This document shows, one piece after another, positions 24,871 through 33,683 of a stretch of DNA of 64,000 nt. This stretch comes from Agromyces aureus. Its GTDB lineage: Bacteria > Actinomycetota > Actinomycetes > Actinomycetales > Microbacteriaceae. The notes beneath the pieces are model-generated. The model was not told the origin of the DNA, did no database searches, and saw only the letters and a program-made list of their open reading frames with translations. The position numbers and the translations under genes are program-made. Each line of letters starts with the position of its first letter. Position 1 is the first letter of the stretch. Where the stretch lies: NCBI RefSeq assembly GCF_001660485.1, contig NZ_CP013979.1, positions 1,054,001 to 1,118,000 on the forward strand, read 5' to 3'.

Positions 24871-27471
24871 GTGCCCGAAGACTTCAACCCCGAAGCCGGT
24901 GCGAGCTCGTTCGACGAGTTTCTGAGCCGGTATCTCGCGGGTGAGCAGGCTCGCCAGGCTCGGTCGATCGACCTCAGCCGGTTCCTGACCGCCCGCACGC
25001 AAGGCATCCTGCAGAAGGCAGGACGCTTCGCGCTCGAGCGCGGCCAGACCGAGCTCGACGCCCTGCACATCCTGCGCGTGATCGTCGAGGACGACAGCGT
25101 GAAGCAGGCCGTCGCCCGCATCGGCGTCGCCCCCGAGCGACTCATCACCGCGACCGAGGCGCGCCTGCCCGCGGCATCCGATGTCGCCGACATCAACGCG
25201 GCCACGATCACGCCGAGCGCTTCCCGCGCGCTGTTCCACAGCTACCAGGTGGCGCGCTCGGCCGGCTCGACCTACATCGACCCCGAGCACCTCTTCTTCG
25301 CGCTCGTGCTGGGGCAGGACGCTCCCGCCGGTCAGGTGCTGGCGCGCGCCGGCGTCACCGCCGAGGCGCTGACCCAGCAGATCCGCGAGACCGTCGAGGC
25401 CGGGTTCGACGGTGACGAGGCCGAGCAGTACGGTGCGAACGGCGCCGGCGCCGAGGCATCCGCGACCCCGATGCTCGACAAGTTCGGCACCGACCTCACC
25501 GCGCTCGCTGAGAACGGCGAGCTCGACCCCGTGATCGGTCGCGTCGACGAGATCGAGCAGACCATCGAGATCCTCAGCCGCCGCACGAAGAACAACCCCG
25601 TGCTGATCGGCGAGGCCGGCGTCGGCAAGACGGCGATCGTCGAGGGCCTGGCCCGCGCGATCATCGAGGAGTCGGTGCCCGAGGCCCTGCTCGAGAAGCG
25701 CGTCATCTCGCTCGACCTGCCCGGCATGCTCGCCGGCACCCGCTACCGCGGCGACTTCGAGGAGCGCCTCACCAAGACCATGGAGGAGATCGCCGCACAC
25801 AAGGGCGAGCTCATCATCTTCATCGATGAGATCCACACGGTCGTCGGTGCTGGCGGCTCCGGCGACGGCGGAACCGACGCCGGCAACATCCTGAAGCCCC
25901 GCCTCGCGCGCGGCGACCTGCACCTCGTGGGCGCGACCACGCTCAAGGAGTACCGCACCATCGAGAAGGACCCCGCCCTCGAGCGCCGGTTCCAGCCGGT
26001 GCGCGTCGGCGAGCCCTCGATCGAAGACGCCGTGCTCATCTTGCAAGGGCTGCGCTCGGCATACGAGGAGCACCACGGCGTCGAGTACACGGATGCCGCG
26101 CTGCGGGCGTCCGTCGAGCTCTCGGCCAGGTACCTCACCGACCGCGTGCTGCCCGACAAGGCCATCGACCTCATCGACCAGGCCGGGGCGCGACTGCGCC
26201 TCAAGCTCGGCATGAAGACGGATGTCTCCGCGCTCATCGCTCGACTCGCCGACCTTGAGGCCGACAAGAACGCCGCCGTGAGCGCCGAGCACTACGAGGA
26301 GGCCTCGCGCATCCGCGACGAGATCTCGAAGGTGCAGGGCAAGCTCGACGAGGCGAGTGCGAACGGGCGCGCCGTGACATCCGCCGACGCTGCTGACCGC
26401 TCGACCGTCATCGACGAGCCCGAGATCGCCGCCGTGATCTCGCGGGCCACCGGCATTCCGGTGAACCGCCTCACCGAGAGCGAGCGCGAGCGCCTCGGCG
26501 ACCTCGAGGGCGAGCTGCACGCGCGCGTCATCGGCCAGGACGACGCGGTCACCGCGGTCGCGAAGGCCGTGCGCCGCAGCCGCACCGGCATGGGCGACTC
26601 GCGTCGACCGGTCGGCTCGTTCCTGTTCCTCGGCCCGACGGGCGTCGGCAAGACGGAGCTGGCGCGTGCGCTGGCCGACCGGCTGTTCGACGACGAGGGT
26701 GCGATCATCCGCTTCGACATGAGCGAGTTCGGCGAGCGGCACACGGTGTCGCGTCTCGTCGGCGCCCCTCCCGGATACGTCGGCTACGACGAGGCCGGGC
26801 AGCTCACCGAGCGCGTGCGACGCAACCCGTACTCGATCGTGCTGTTCGACGAGATCGAGAAGGCGCACCCCGACGTGTTCAACCTGCTGCTGCAGGTGCT
26901 CGACGACGGACGCCTGACCGACGGCCAGGGCCGCACGGTCGACTTCCGCAACACGGTGATCGTGATGACCTCGAACCTCGGTTCGGAGTTCCTCGCGTCG
27001 CGCTCGGGTGCGCTCGGGTTCGTCGCGTCGACGGATGCCGCAGCCAACGGCTTCTCGTCGATGAACGACGTGCGCCAGCGCGTCATGGGCAAGGTGCGCG
27101 AGGCCATGCGCCCCGAGTTCCTGAACCGCATCGACGAGATCGTGCTGTTCCAGAAGCTCGACCAGCCGCAGCTGGCGCAGATCGTGCGCCTCATGCTGGG
27201 TGCGACGTCGGCTCGGCTCGCGGCTCGCGAGATCACCTTCGAGGTGACGGATGCCGCGGTGGCGCTCCTCGCGGAGCGCGGTTACGAGCCCGAGTACGGT
27301 GCCCGCCCGCTCCGCCGCGTGATCCAGCGCGAGATCGACGACCGCATCAGCGACCTGCTCGTGAGCGGTGCGCTGGGCGACGGCGAGGGCGTGCGAGCGG
27401 ATGCCGCGGACGGCTCGTTCGTCGTCGTGCCGGTTCCGCGGGCGACCGTGGAGCTGCCGCTGGCGGCGTAA
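24871..27471 (+). CDS. ClpC-like ATP-dependent unfoldase (AAA+), heat-shock controlled
   Basis: Unfolds proteins for ClpP or remodels them. The start GTG is 4 bases after AGGAGG; an overlapping TTG at 24868 is less likely. It has 866 residues: a double Clp N-domain (about 30-170); first AAA+ domain with GEAGVGKT near 250 and IIFIDEIHT; a short coiled middle with a UVR-like stretch ([12 protein letters not shown]), much shorter than the ClpB propeller; second AAA+ domain with GPTGVGKTE near 590. A LGF tripeptide near 715 matches the ClpP-docking loop, pointing to ClpC rather than ClpB. The HAIR element upstream implies HspR control. The essential housekeeping ClpC is probably elsewhere, so this would be a stress paralogue. 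Confidence 0.9.
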   Translation: MPEDFNPEAGASSFDEFLSRYLAGEQARQARSIDLSRFLTARTQGILQKAGRFALERGQTELDALHILRVIVEDDSVKQAVARIGVAPERLITATEARLPAASDVADINAATITPSASRALFHSYQVARSAGSTYIDPEHLFFALVLGQDAPAGQVLARAGVTAEALTQQIRETVEAGFDGDEAEQYGANGAGAEASATPMLDKFGTDLTALAENGELDPVIGRVDEIEQTIEILSRRTKNNPVLIGEAGVGKTAIVEGLARAIIEESVPEALLEKRVISLDLPGMLAGTRYRGDFEERLTKTMEEIAAHKGELIIFIDEIHTVVGAGGSGDGGTDAGNILKPRLARGDLHLVGATTLKEYRTIEKDPALERRFQPVRVGEPSIEDAVLILQGLRSAYEEHHGVEYTDAALRASVELSARYLTDRVLPDKAIDLIDQAGARLRLKLGMKTDVSALIARLADLEADKNAAVSAEHYEEASRIRDEISKVQGKLDEASANGRAVTSADAADRSTVIDEPEIAAVISRATGIPVNRLTESERERLGDLEGELHARVIGQDDAVTAVAKAVRRSRTGMGDSRRPVGSFLFLGPTGVGKTELARALADRLFDDEGAIIRFDMSEFGERHTVSRLVGAPPGYVGYDEAGQLTERVRRNPYSIVLFDEIEKAHPDVFNLLLQVLDDGRLTDGQGRTVDFRNTVIVMTSNLGSEFLASRSGALGFVASTDAAANGFSSMNDVRQRVMGKVREAMRPEFLNRIDEIVLFQKLDQPQLAQIVRLMLGATSARLAAREITFEVTDAAVALLAERGYEPEYGARPLRRVIQREIDDRISDLLVSGALGDGEGVRADAADGSFVVVPVPRATVELPLAA

Positions 27472-27498
27472 GCCGGAGGCATCCGCTCGGAATCGCGG

Positions 27499-27530
27499 TA
27501 CCGGAGTACCGGAGTACCGGAGTACCGGAT
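27499..27530. repeat. Four tandem copies of an 8-base unit
   Basis: TACCGGAG repeated three times plus TACCGGAT, between the ClpC-like stop and its terminator. Each unit contains TACCGG; slippage could vary copy number. Confidence 0.85.
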
Positions 27531-27540
27531 GATTCCAGCC

Positions 27541-27576
27541 CGAAGGCCCGGTCCCTCTCGAGGGGCCGGGCCTTCG
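27541..27576 (+). terminator. Terminator of the ClpC-like gene
   Basis: CGAAGGCCCGG and CCGGGCCTTCG form an 11-base stem around a loop that itself contains CCCCTC/GAGGGG-like pairing. Confidence 0.8.
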
Positions 27577-27743
27577 TCGTGTCGTGCCTCAGCGCAGCAG
27601 CGCGGTCGTCTTGTCGAGCCTGGTCACGTGGGAGTCCTCGGCGGCCGTGAAGGGGTCGGCGAGCACGTACGCCCGCCGCCGCGGGGCCGACCCTGCGGGC
27701 AGACGCGCCGACGGCGGGCGTACTGTGGGGCCGGGGGAGTCGC

Positions 27744-28535
27744 ATGGTCGGCATGGTGAACGGGCACCGGGCGCACGGCGGCCTGCAGGTCGATCGCGTG
27801 AGCCCGCGCATCCACTTCGCCCACACCGAGCACGTGAACTGGGTCATCTACTCGGGGCCCGACGGCGTCACGCTCGTCGACTCGGGATACGTCGGTCAGC
27901 GCGACCTGCTCGAGGCATCCCTCGACCAGGTCGGAGTGAGGGCGGCGGATGTCGCGGCGGTGCTCATCACGCACGGTCACGCCGACCACCTCGGCGGTGC
28001 CGCGTGGCTGGCCGAGCGGTTCGGCACGCCCGTGCACGCCCACCCGCTCGAGCTCGCGAACGTGCGCCGCGAGACGCTGCAGCAGGCCGGCACGGGCCAA
28101 GTGCTGCGCAACGCGTGGCGACCGGGCGTGCTGCCGTGGGCGCTCGCGATCCTTCCGTTGCTCGAGGGCCGCGCCGACCTCGGGGTGCCGAGTGCGTCGC
28201 CGCCGCCCATGCGCGCCGATCGCCTCGACGTGCCCGGGCAACCGCGCATGCGGCTCGTCGACGGGCACACGAGCGGCCACGCCGTGTTCGAGTTCGACGA
28301 TGAGGGCGTGATCGTGGTCGGTGACGTGATCGTCACGCGGCACCGTACCTCGGCGGTGCCGGGCCCGCAACTGCTCGCCTCGATGTTCCACCACGACCCG
28401 GAGCGGGTGCGAGCCTCGGCCCTCGAGGTCGGGTCGTCGGCGGCGCTCGTCGTGCTGCCCGGCCACGGCGAGGCGTGGGTGGGCCCGGCAGCGGCCGCCG
28501 CGGGCATCGCGCTCGACACCGGCGCGCCTTGGTGA
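27744..28535 (+). CDS. Metallo-beta-lactamase-fold hydrolase
   Basis: Cytoplasmic zinc hydrolase of unknown substrate, 263 residues. The metal motif is THGHADHLGG (His77, His79, Asp81, His82), followed by DGHTSGHAVF (third metal ligand) and VLPGHGEAW at the end (last His). The layout resembles glyoxalase II and broad MBL hydrolases. A GGGGG tract precedes the ATG at 27744; Met4 is an alternative start. It stands alone between terminators; no pathway can be inferred. Confidence 0.85.
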   Translation: MVGMVNGHRAHGGLQVDRVSPRIHFAHTEHVNWVIYSGPDGVTLVDSGYVGQRDLLEASLDQVGVRAADVAAVLITHGHADHLGGAAWLAERFGTPVHAHPLELANVRRETLQQAGTGQVLRNAWRPGVLPWALAILPLLEGRADLGVPSASPPPMRADRLDVPGQPRMRLVDGHTSGHAVFEFDDEGVIVVGDVIVTRHRTSAVPGPQLLASMFHHDPERVRASALEVGSSAALVVLPGHGEAWVGPAAAAAGIALDTGAPW

Positions 28536-28741
28536 TGCGCGCCCTGGCGACCTGAGAGCAACCCCTTTCCGCACATCGGTTGCAGGAGCTGCACGCGACT
28601 TCCGAGATTGCACTAGATGACCGCGCATCGCTCTGCTATGTTCATGCTCACAACTGAGCGGAACGCCATCAGAACGAGCAAAAAGCGTCAGAATCTGCTC
28701 GATATCGTCGTGCCCGCTCCATGAGAATCGGAGACCCTGCG

Positions 28742-30475
28742 ATGCCTGAACGACGCACCACACCTGCTCCATTCCAAGGTCGGATGACGCGCTCGCGTCG
28801 CTCGACCCTCATCCCGTTCGCGGCCGTCGGCGTCGCCGTGCTCGCGGTCGGCATCGGTGCGACCGCACAGGGAGCGGTCGCCTCCCAGCCGACCGCCGTC
28901 AAGGCCGCCGCCGCCGCGCCCGAGTCGTTCCCCCCGAAGTCGAACGGTGCCTGGATCTACGACGGCGCCGCTCGCGGGCAGTGGCTGCCCGTCATCGAGG
29001 CCTACAACGGGCTCGCCACCGCCGACGAGCACAAGATCGACCAGATCAACACCTACGGCTCCAGCTTCGAGGGCGACCCGCAGAACGGCTACGAGACCTA
29101 CTACGACACGAGCGCCAAGACGGGCAACCGCGACGCCACCTCGGCGTACTACAACCAGCTGACCTACGCGCCCTCGCTGGGCGGCACGCCGACCACCGAC
29201 TACACCTACTCGCCGATCATCGACGCGCAGCTGGGTGCCGACTACGTCACGGGATTCAACTCCGCATCGAAGGCCCAGGCCGAAGAAGTGGCCGACCTCG
29301 TGGCCAGCCAGATCTGCGCCGACGAGCGCGTCGACGGGATCCAGTTCGACATCGAGCCCTTCGACGTCACGAAGGACGGCCAGTACCACTTCTACAACCA
29401 GATCAGCAAGAACTTCGCCGGCCTGCACACGGGCAACGTCGCGAACGACCCGTACGGATGCGTCAACGCCGACCACCCGAACGGCCGGTACTACTCGGTG
29501 TTCGCCTTCGCCAACTCGATCAACCCGGCGAACGGCACGTCGGCCGCCCGCGTGAAGGACGTCTTCGAGACCGACGGCAAGGCGAACGGCTACTTCATCG
29601 ACTCGCTGTACGACCTCGGCACCCGGGGCACCGGCTACCTGAACGACCTGCCCACGTACCAGTCGCTGGTCACCACCGAGGTGAACAACATGAAGAACTG
29701 GGCGAACGCGCTCGGCGTCTACTACGCCTACGGCATCCCGGCCTCGGCCTCGGCCCACGAGTTCACCTCGTGCACGGGCGGCTGCGTCGCCGGTGCCGAC
29801 GGCAGCACGGGACATCCGATGCTCCAGTACACCCAGCGGGCCGTGAACGCCATCAACGCCGCCGGAGCCCCGAACGACCCGCTCTACATCGGCGCGAACG
29901 TGTGGTCGCTCGGCTCGTTCACCGCGATCGACCCGTTCAACTTCTACCCGGCTCCGGCCCCGGTCGAGGTGCTGAACTGGCTCGCCGCCAACCTGCCCGG
30001 CTCGAAGGTCGCCGGACCGACGACGCCCACCCCGACGCCCACGCCGACGCCGACGCCGACGCCGACGCCCACTCCGACCCCCAACCCGACCGAGCTGATC
30101 GTCAACGGCGGGTTCGAGAACGGCACGACCGGCTGGGCGTGCGACGGCACCACCGCCGTCGACACCGCACAGGCCGCGGCGGGCACGCACAGTGTGAAGC
30201 TCACGCCCTCGAACACGACGACCTCGGTCTGCAACCAGACCGTGACCGTCGTGCCCGGGCAGTCGTACACGCTGTCGGCCAAGCTCAAGTCGGCCGGTGC
30301 CAACGTGACCGTGGGCGTGAAGAACGGCTCGGAGGCCGGGTCGACCGCGACCTCGTTCACGTCGAAGAGCGTGACCTTCACGCCGACGGCGAGCACGATC
30401 ACGGTGTACGTGCAGGCGTACAAGCAGCAGTCGGGCGACACCTGGGCCGACTCGGTGAGCCTCGTGCGCAACTAG
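28742..30475 (+). CDS. Secreted glycosidase-like protein with C-terminal carbohydrate-binding module
   Basis: It has 577 residues; the start at 28742 has GGAGA 10 bases upstream. A signal/anchor helix spans about 24-48. The catalytic-like region has VDGIQFDIEPFD (about 198-208), similar to the DGxxxDxE motif of GH18-type barrels with Glu205 as likely acid, but other GH18 landmarks were not seen. A Pro-Thr linker (about 428-455) joins it to a CBM4/9-like sandwich beginning LIVNGGFENGTTGWACDG. Likely degrades a cell-wall or plant glycan; the substrate is unknown. It may be an uncharacterised glycosidase family. Confidence 0.75.
   Translation: MPERRTTPAPFQGRMTRSRRSTLIPFAAVGVAVLAVGIGATAQGAVASQPTAVKAAAAAPESFPPKSNGAWIYDGAARGQWLPVIEAYNGLATADEHKIDQINTYGSSFEGDPQNGYETYYDTSAKTGNRDATSAYYNQLTYAPSLGGTPTTDYTYSPIIDAQLGADYVTGFNSASKAQAEEVADLVASQICADERVDGIQFDIEPFDVTKDGQYHFYNQISKNFAGLHTGNVANDPYGCVNADHPNGRYYSVFAFANSINPANGTSAARVKDVFETDGKANGYFIDSLYDLGTRGTGYLNDLPTYQSLVTTEVNNMKNWANALGVYYAYGIPASASAHEFTSCTGGCVAGADGSTGHPMLQYTQRAVNAINAAGAPNDPLYIGANVWSLGSFTAIDPFNFYPAPAPVEVLNWLAANLPGSKVAGPTTPTPTPTPTPTPTPTPTPTPNPTELIVNGGFENGTTGWACDGTTAVDTAQAAAGTHSVKLTPSNTTTSVCNQTVTVVPGQSYTLSAKLKSAGANVTVGVKNGSEAGSTATSFTSKSVTFTPTASTITVYVQAYKQQSGDTWADSVSLVRN
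30027..30086 (+). repeat. Pro-Thr linker repeat inside the secreted glycosidase
   Basis: Roughly ten 6-base ACGCCG/ACGCCC/ACTCCG units encode alternating Thr-Pro between the catalytic region and the carbohydrate-binding module. Confidence 0.85.
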
Positions 30476-30513
30476 CGAACCGGCGAGCCCGGGCGCCAGC
30501 AGCGCCCAGCGTG

Positions 30514-30549
30514 ACGATCCCGGTCGGGCAGTGGCCCGGCCGGGGTCGT
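30514..30549. terminator. Bidirectional hairpin between converging genes
   Basis: ACGATCCCGGTCGGGC and CCCGGCCGGGGTCGT pair imperfectly around a short loop. Confidence 0.7.
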
Positions 30550-30556
30550 TCGCGCA

Positions 30557-30994
30557 TCAGACGACGAGTTGGAAGAGCCCCGACTGGACGAGACCGGCGA
30601 GCAACTGGACGATCGCCGCGCCCCCGAGGGCGGTGCCCGCGGCGGCGAGCGTCTTGGAGGCGCCGCCGCGCTTCAACAGCGCGATGGTGCCCGTGACGAC
30701 GGCGACGAGCGCGACCAAGGCCGTCAGAATGCCGCTGCCGGTCTGCACGACGACGACGACGCCCGTCGACATCGGTTGCGAGATGAAGATCAGGGGATAG
30801 AGCAACGTGACGAGCACGCCAAGCAGCACCACCGTGAGCCCCGCGATGAACGAAACGAGGGCGAGTGCCGAGCGGGTGGGCGCGGCGGGTGCGGCCGTGG
30901 CGGTCGCCGGGCTGTCCGGGTGCTCGCTCCGAGGCGCGTACGGACTCTGCTGCGGCTCAGGTTGGGACTGGGGCTGAGAAGTCATAGGCGACAT
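30557..30994 (-). CDS. Small integral membrane protein
   Basis: It has 145 residues. A Gln/Pro/Ala-rich cytosolic N-terminus of about 40 residues is followed by three hydrophobic helices (about 43-73, 78-103 and 115-143). The layout resembles DUF4190-type actinobacterial proteins. AGGGGAAG abuts the ATG at 30994; ATG at 30985 is an alternative. Function unknown. Confidence 0.7.
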   Translation of the reverse strand: MSPMTSQPQSQPEPQQSPYAPRSEHPDSPATATAAPAAPTRSALALVSFIAGLTVVLLGVLVTLLYPLIFISQPMSTGVVVVVQTGSGILTALVALVAVVTGTIALLKRGGASKTLAAAGTALGGAAIVQLLAGLVQSGLFQLVV

Positions 30995-31125
30995 CTTCCC
31001 CTAACCCGGGGCTGCAGTGGTCGACCGGCGGCTCGCGCGTAACGGCCGCGCGCGGCATCCGCAAGCCCCTGCCCTTCTGGCCGCCGGGCGCCGAGGCTTG
31101 AGGGACCGAACAGGAAGGGGACCCG

Positions 31126-31599
31126 ATGACCACCGTCACGGACACCATCGACGTGGACGCACCCATCAGCCGCGTCTACAACCTCTGGACGCACTTCGAG
31201 AGCTTCCCGACGTTCATGTCGGGCGTCGAGCGGATCGTGCAGCGCACCGACACCGACCTGCACTGGAAGGTGAAGATCGTCGGCGTCGAGCGCGAGTTCG
31301 ACGCGATCGTCACCGAGCAGATCCCCGACGAGCGCGTCGCCTGGCGCAGCGTCGACGGCGAGGAGCACGCGGGCGTCGTGACGTTCCACCGCCTCGACGC
31401 CGACCGCACGCGCATCGCGTTGCAGCTCGACTGGGAGCCCAAGGGCTTCGTCGAGAAGGTCGGCGCGGTGCTGCAGGTCGACGACATCCAGATCCACCGC
31501 GACCTCGCGAAGTTCAAGGAACTCGCCGAGCAGACGGGCGGCGCCACCGAGGGCTGGCGCGGCGAGGTCGACCGAGCGGCGGATGCCACGGGCAACTGA
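31126..31599 (+). CDS. SRPBCC (START-like) superfamily protein
   Basis: It has 157 residues, preceded by AGGAAGGGG. The pattern TIDVDAPISRVYNLWTHFESFPTFMSGVERI is the start of polyketide-cyclase/dehydrase-type SRPBCC proteins, which form a hydrophobic ligand pocket. LDWEPKGFVEKVGAV follows, then a C-terminal helix. Proteins of this subgroup are often stress-induced in actinobacteria. Ligand unknown. Confidence 0.82.
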   Translation: MTTVTDTIDVDAPISRVYNLWTHFESFPTFMSGVERIVQRTDTDLHWKVKIVGVEREFDAIVTEQIPDERVAWRSVDGEEHAGVVTFHRLDADRTRIALQLDWEPKGFVEKVGAVLQVDDIQIHRDLAKFKELAEQTGGATEGWRGEVDRAADATGN

Positions 31600-31634
31600 A
31601 TCCGCGACCCGCGCAGCGCGCGCGGCCTGAACGA

Positions 31635-31677
31635 CACGAACGCCCGGCCCCTCATCGCGAGGGGCCGGGCGTTCGTG
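31635..31677 (+). terminator. Strong terminator after the SRPBCC gene
   Basis: CACGAACGCCCGGCCCC and GGGGCCGGGCGTTCGTG form a perfect 17-base stem. The remainder of the 306-base gap to 31906 shows no further gene; a TATAAG box is at about 31826. Confidence 0.9.
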
Positions 31678-31905
31678 CGATCGATCGGAGTCGGTCGGAC
31701 GAACGGTCGGTCAGGCGGAGGAGAGGCTCGCACCGCGTGCCGACGGCGGGTTCGAGGGTATCGGTCGGGCGATCTCAGGGTGGATCCGGATGTCTCGCGT
31801 CATGATCCGGGGCAGGCTGCATCTCTATAAGCAGAGGGGCGGATGTCGCCGCTCACGACGGCATCACCGCGACGGCCTGCCGGCGACCGAGGAAGGACCC
31901 GCGCC

Positions 31906-32154
31906 ATGACGACCCACCTGGAATACGTGACCGGGCCGCTCGGCGAGCGCACCGCACTGGCATGCGCCTGCGGGCGGGTCGCCGATCACCAGCGTCTCGG
32001 GTCGACGGCGCTCGCCGCGGCATCCGTGGGTCTGCCGACCGGAGCCGGGCACGCGGCCGGCCATGCAGCCGCGCACACGACCGTCTACCGGCGGAGGGCT
32101 GCAGCGCTGCGCTCGCTCACCGCTCGCAGCTCGCGCGCACGGCACGCCGCCTGA
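31906..32154 (+). CDS. Small hypothetical protein
   Basis: It has 82 residues. The ATG at 31906 is preceded by AGGAAGGA, favouring it over the longer frame at 31843. One Cys-x-Cys pair (LACACGRVADHQ) near residue 20, then Ala/His-rich sequence and an Arg-rich tail. No family recognised and no signal peptide. The ribosome-binding site and GC-rich third positions are the only support. Confidence 0.5.
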   Translation: MTTHLEYVTGPLGERTALACACGRVADHQRLGSTALAAASVGLPTGAGHAAGHAAAHTTVYRRRAAALRSLTARSSRARHAA

Positions 32155-32171
32155 CCGGCAGCGGGCGCCCG

Positions 32172-32867
32172 TCAGCGAGCGCGGCGCCGGGCGAGCAGGG
32201 TCGCGTCGTGCACGTCGCGGGTCGCGCCGTCGCGCGTCATCGTGCGCGGACGCTGCTCGACCACGACCGGCTCGAAGTCGTCGGGCAGCGACGCGAGCAG
32301 GTCCTCGGCGAGGAACATCGCGTCGCGGTGGCTCGCCGACAGGTGCGTGAACGTCTCGGAGGGCGCGTGCCCGACCACGAGCAGGTGCCCGCCCGGAGCC
32401 ACGGCCTGCGCGAGCCGACGCGTCACGTCGACCATGCCCGCCTCGGGCGGGTGCAGGAAGTGCGTCGTCACGAGGTCGAACTCGCGCCCCGCTGGATCGA
32501 ACGTGCGCGCGTCGACCTGCCACCAGTCGGTGCGGTCGGCGACGCCCGCCTCGTCGGCGTGGCGCGCCGCGCGCGCGAGGCCGTTCGCCGAGAAGTCGGC
32601 GCCCGTCACGCGCCAGCCCTGCTGGGCGAGCCAGATCACGTCGCCGCCTTCGCCGCAGCCCACGTCGAGGGCGGTGCCAGGGGAGAGGGAGGATGCCTCG
32701 GCGATGAGTTGCGCGTTCGGCCGGCCGCTCCACACCTGCTCGTCGCCGGCGTAGCGCTCGTTCCAGGCGTCGGGCTCGAACATCTCCGATGCGGGGGCGG
32801 TGTCATCGCGCCCACCCATGCCGTGATCGGCGGATGTCTCGGGGTGCTCGTGCTCGTGTCGACTCAT
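32172..32867 (-). CDS. Class I SAM-dependent methyltransferase
   Basis: It has 231 residues. Motif I ALDVGCGEGGD is at about 66-75, the acidic ribose-binding residue in VTGADFS, and FDLVTTHFLHPP is motif IV-like. The N-terminal WNERYAGDEQVWSGRPN segment is typical of TehB/thiopurine-like small-molecule methyltransferases. A His-rich start (SRHEHEHPE) could bind metal. Substrate unknown. Confidence 0.85.
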   Translation of the reverse strand: MSRHEHEHPETSADHGMGGRDDTAPASEMFEPDAWNERYAGDEQVWSGRPNAQLIAEASSLSPGTALDVGCGEGGDVIWLAQQGWRVTGADFSANGLARAARHADEAGVADRTDWWQVDARTFDPAGREFDLVTTHFLHPPEAGMVDVTRRLAQAVAPGGHLLVVGHAPSETFTHLSASHRDAMFLAEDLLASLPDDFEPVVVEQRPRTMTRDGATRDVHDATLLARRRAR

Positions 32868-33022
32868 CGGCCGGATCCTCTCGTCGTCACGAGCGTACGA
32901 ACCCCGGCAGTCGAGCGCACGCCGAGTTGCGGTTTCGGCAAGCCACGGCCGCCCGCGGCATCCGCTCGGCTGCTCGATTCACCCCGAGTGTTGGAGCGCA
33001 TGCTGCGTCGGCGCCGCGAGCG

Positions 33023-33517
33023 CTACCAGCCCATCGTGCCCGGATCGCCCTTGAACGGGCCGACGACGCTCGAGGTGATCCAGCCGCCGTAGAAGCCGCC
33101 GGGCTGAGGCACGACGACCTCGCCGCCGACCGTGCAGCGGTCCATCGGCCGGGCGTAGACCGCGATGCGGCCGACGAGCGACTCGAATCCGGGCGTCGAG
33201 TTCGGGTAGCCCCACGCGGCCCTCGCGGCGACCGTGCCGCCCGCCGCAAGGTCGAAGTAGCTCGCCGAGCCCTTGAACTCGCAGAACGACGACCCGCTCG
33301 CGGGCACGACGACCCCCGGCGCGAAGGCGGCGACCGGCACGTAGTACACGGGCGGATGACTCGTCTCGAGCACGCGCACGACGTCACCCGTGTCGACGAT
33401 CACCGCACCGCCGAGCTCGATCGTCACTCGGGCGTCGACCCGCTCCACGCGGGGCGGGCGCGGGTAGTCCCACACGGATTCCTGGCCGGGAGCGGGCTTC
33501 AGCGGTGTCGGTCGCAT
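33023..33517 (-). CDS. DUF427 domain protein
   Basis: It has 164 residues. SVWDYPRPPRVE at the start, LETSHPPVYYVP, then SSFCEFKGSASYFDL (Cys-Glu-x-Lys-Gly) and YPRPMD-like AVYARPMDRCTVGGE match DUF427, a small beta fold of unknown biochemical role that is common in actinobacteria. No operon partner. Confidence 0.85.
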   Translation of the reverse strand: MRPTPLKPAPGQESVWDYPRPPRVERVDARVTIELGGAVIVDTGDVVRVLETSHPPVYYVPVAAFAPGVVVPASGSSFCEFKGSASYFDLAAGGTVAARAAWGYPNSTPGFESLVGRIAVYARPMDRCTVGGEVVVPQPGGFYGGWITSSVVGPFKGDPGTMGW

Positions 33518-33619
33518 GCGAGGGATCGTACGCGCCGAGGCTGGGCGCTGGGTGCGATCTCGGCTGGGCGCTCGAGGAATCGAGCATCACGCGCGCGACC
33601 ATGACGACCCTGTCGTCGC

Positions 33620-33668
33620 GAACGCGAACGCCCGGCCCCCTTGGCAGGGAGGCCGGGCGTTCGCGTTC
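33620..33668 (-). terminator. Terminator of the secreted GH-A hydrolase gene
   Basis: GAACGCGAACGCCCGGCC pairs with GGCCGGGCGTTCGCGTTC around a loop with CCCC/GGGA. It lies just past the stop at 33684. Confidence 0.85.
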
Positions 33669-33683
33669 ACTCGGAGCGGATCG

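Noticed and set aside
24871..27471. ClpB assignment
   Set aside because: The middle domain is far too short for ClpB, and an LGF-type ClpP-docking motif is present.
27499..27530. Short tandem repeats as a CRISPR remnant
   Set aside because: Units are 8 bases with no spacers and no cas genes nearby.
30027..30086. ACGCCG repeats as a regulatory repeat
   Set aside because: They are in frame inside a gene and encode a Pro-Thr linker.
32172..32867. Methyltransferase as partner of a nearby restriction enzyme
   Set aside because: Small-molecule (TehB-like) N-terminus, no DNA methyltransferase motif, and no nuclease nearby.
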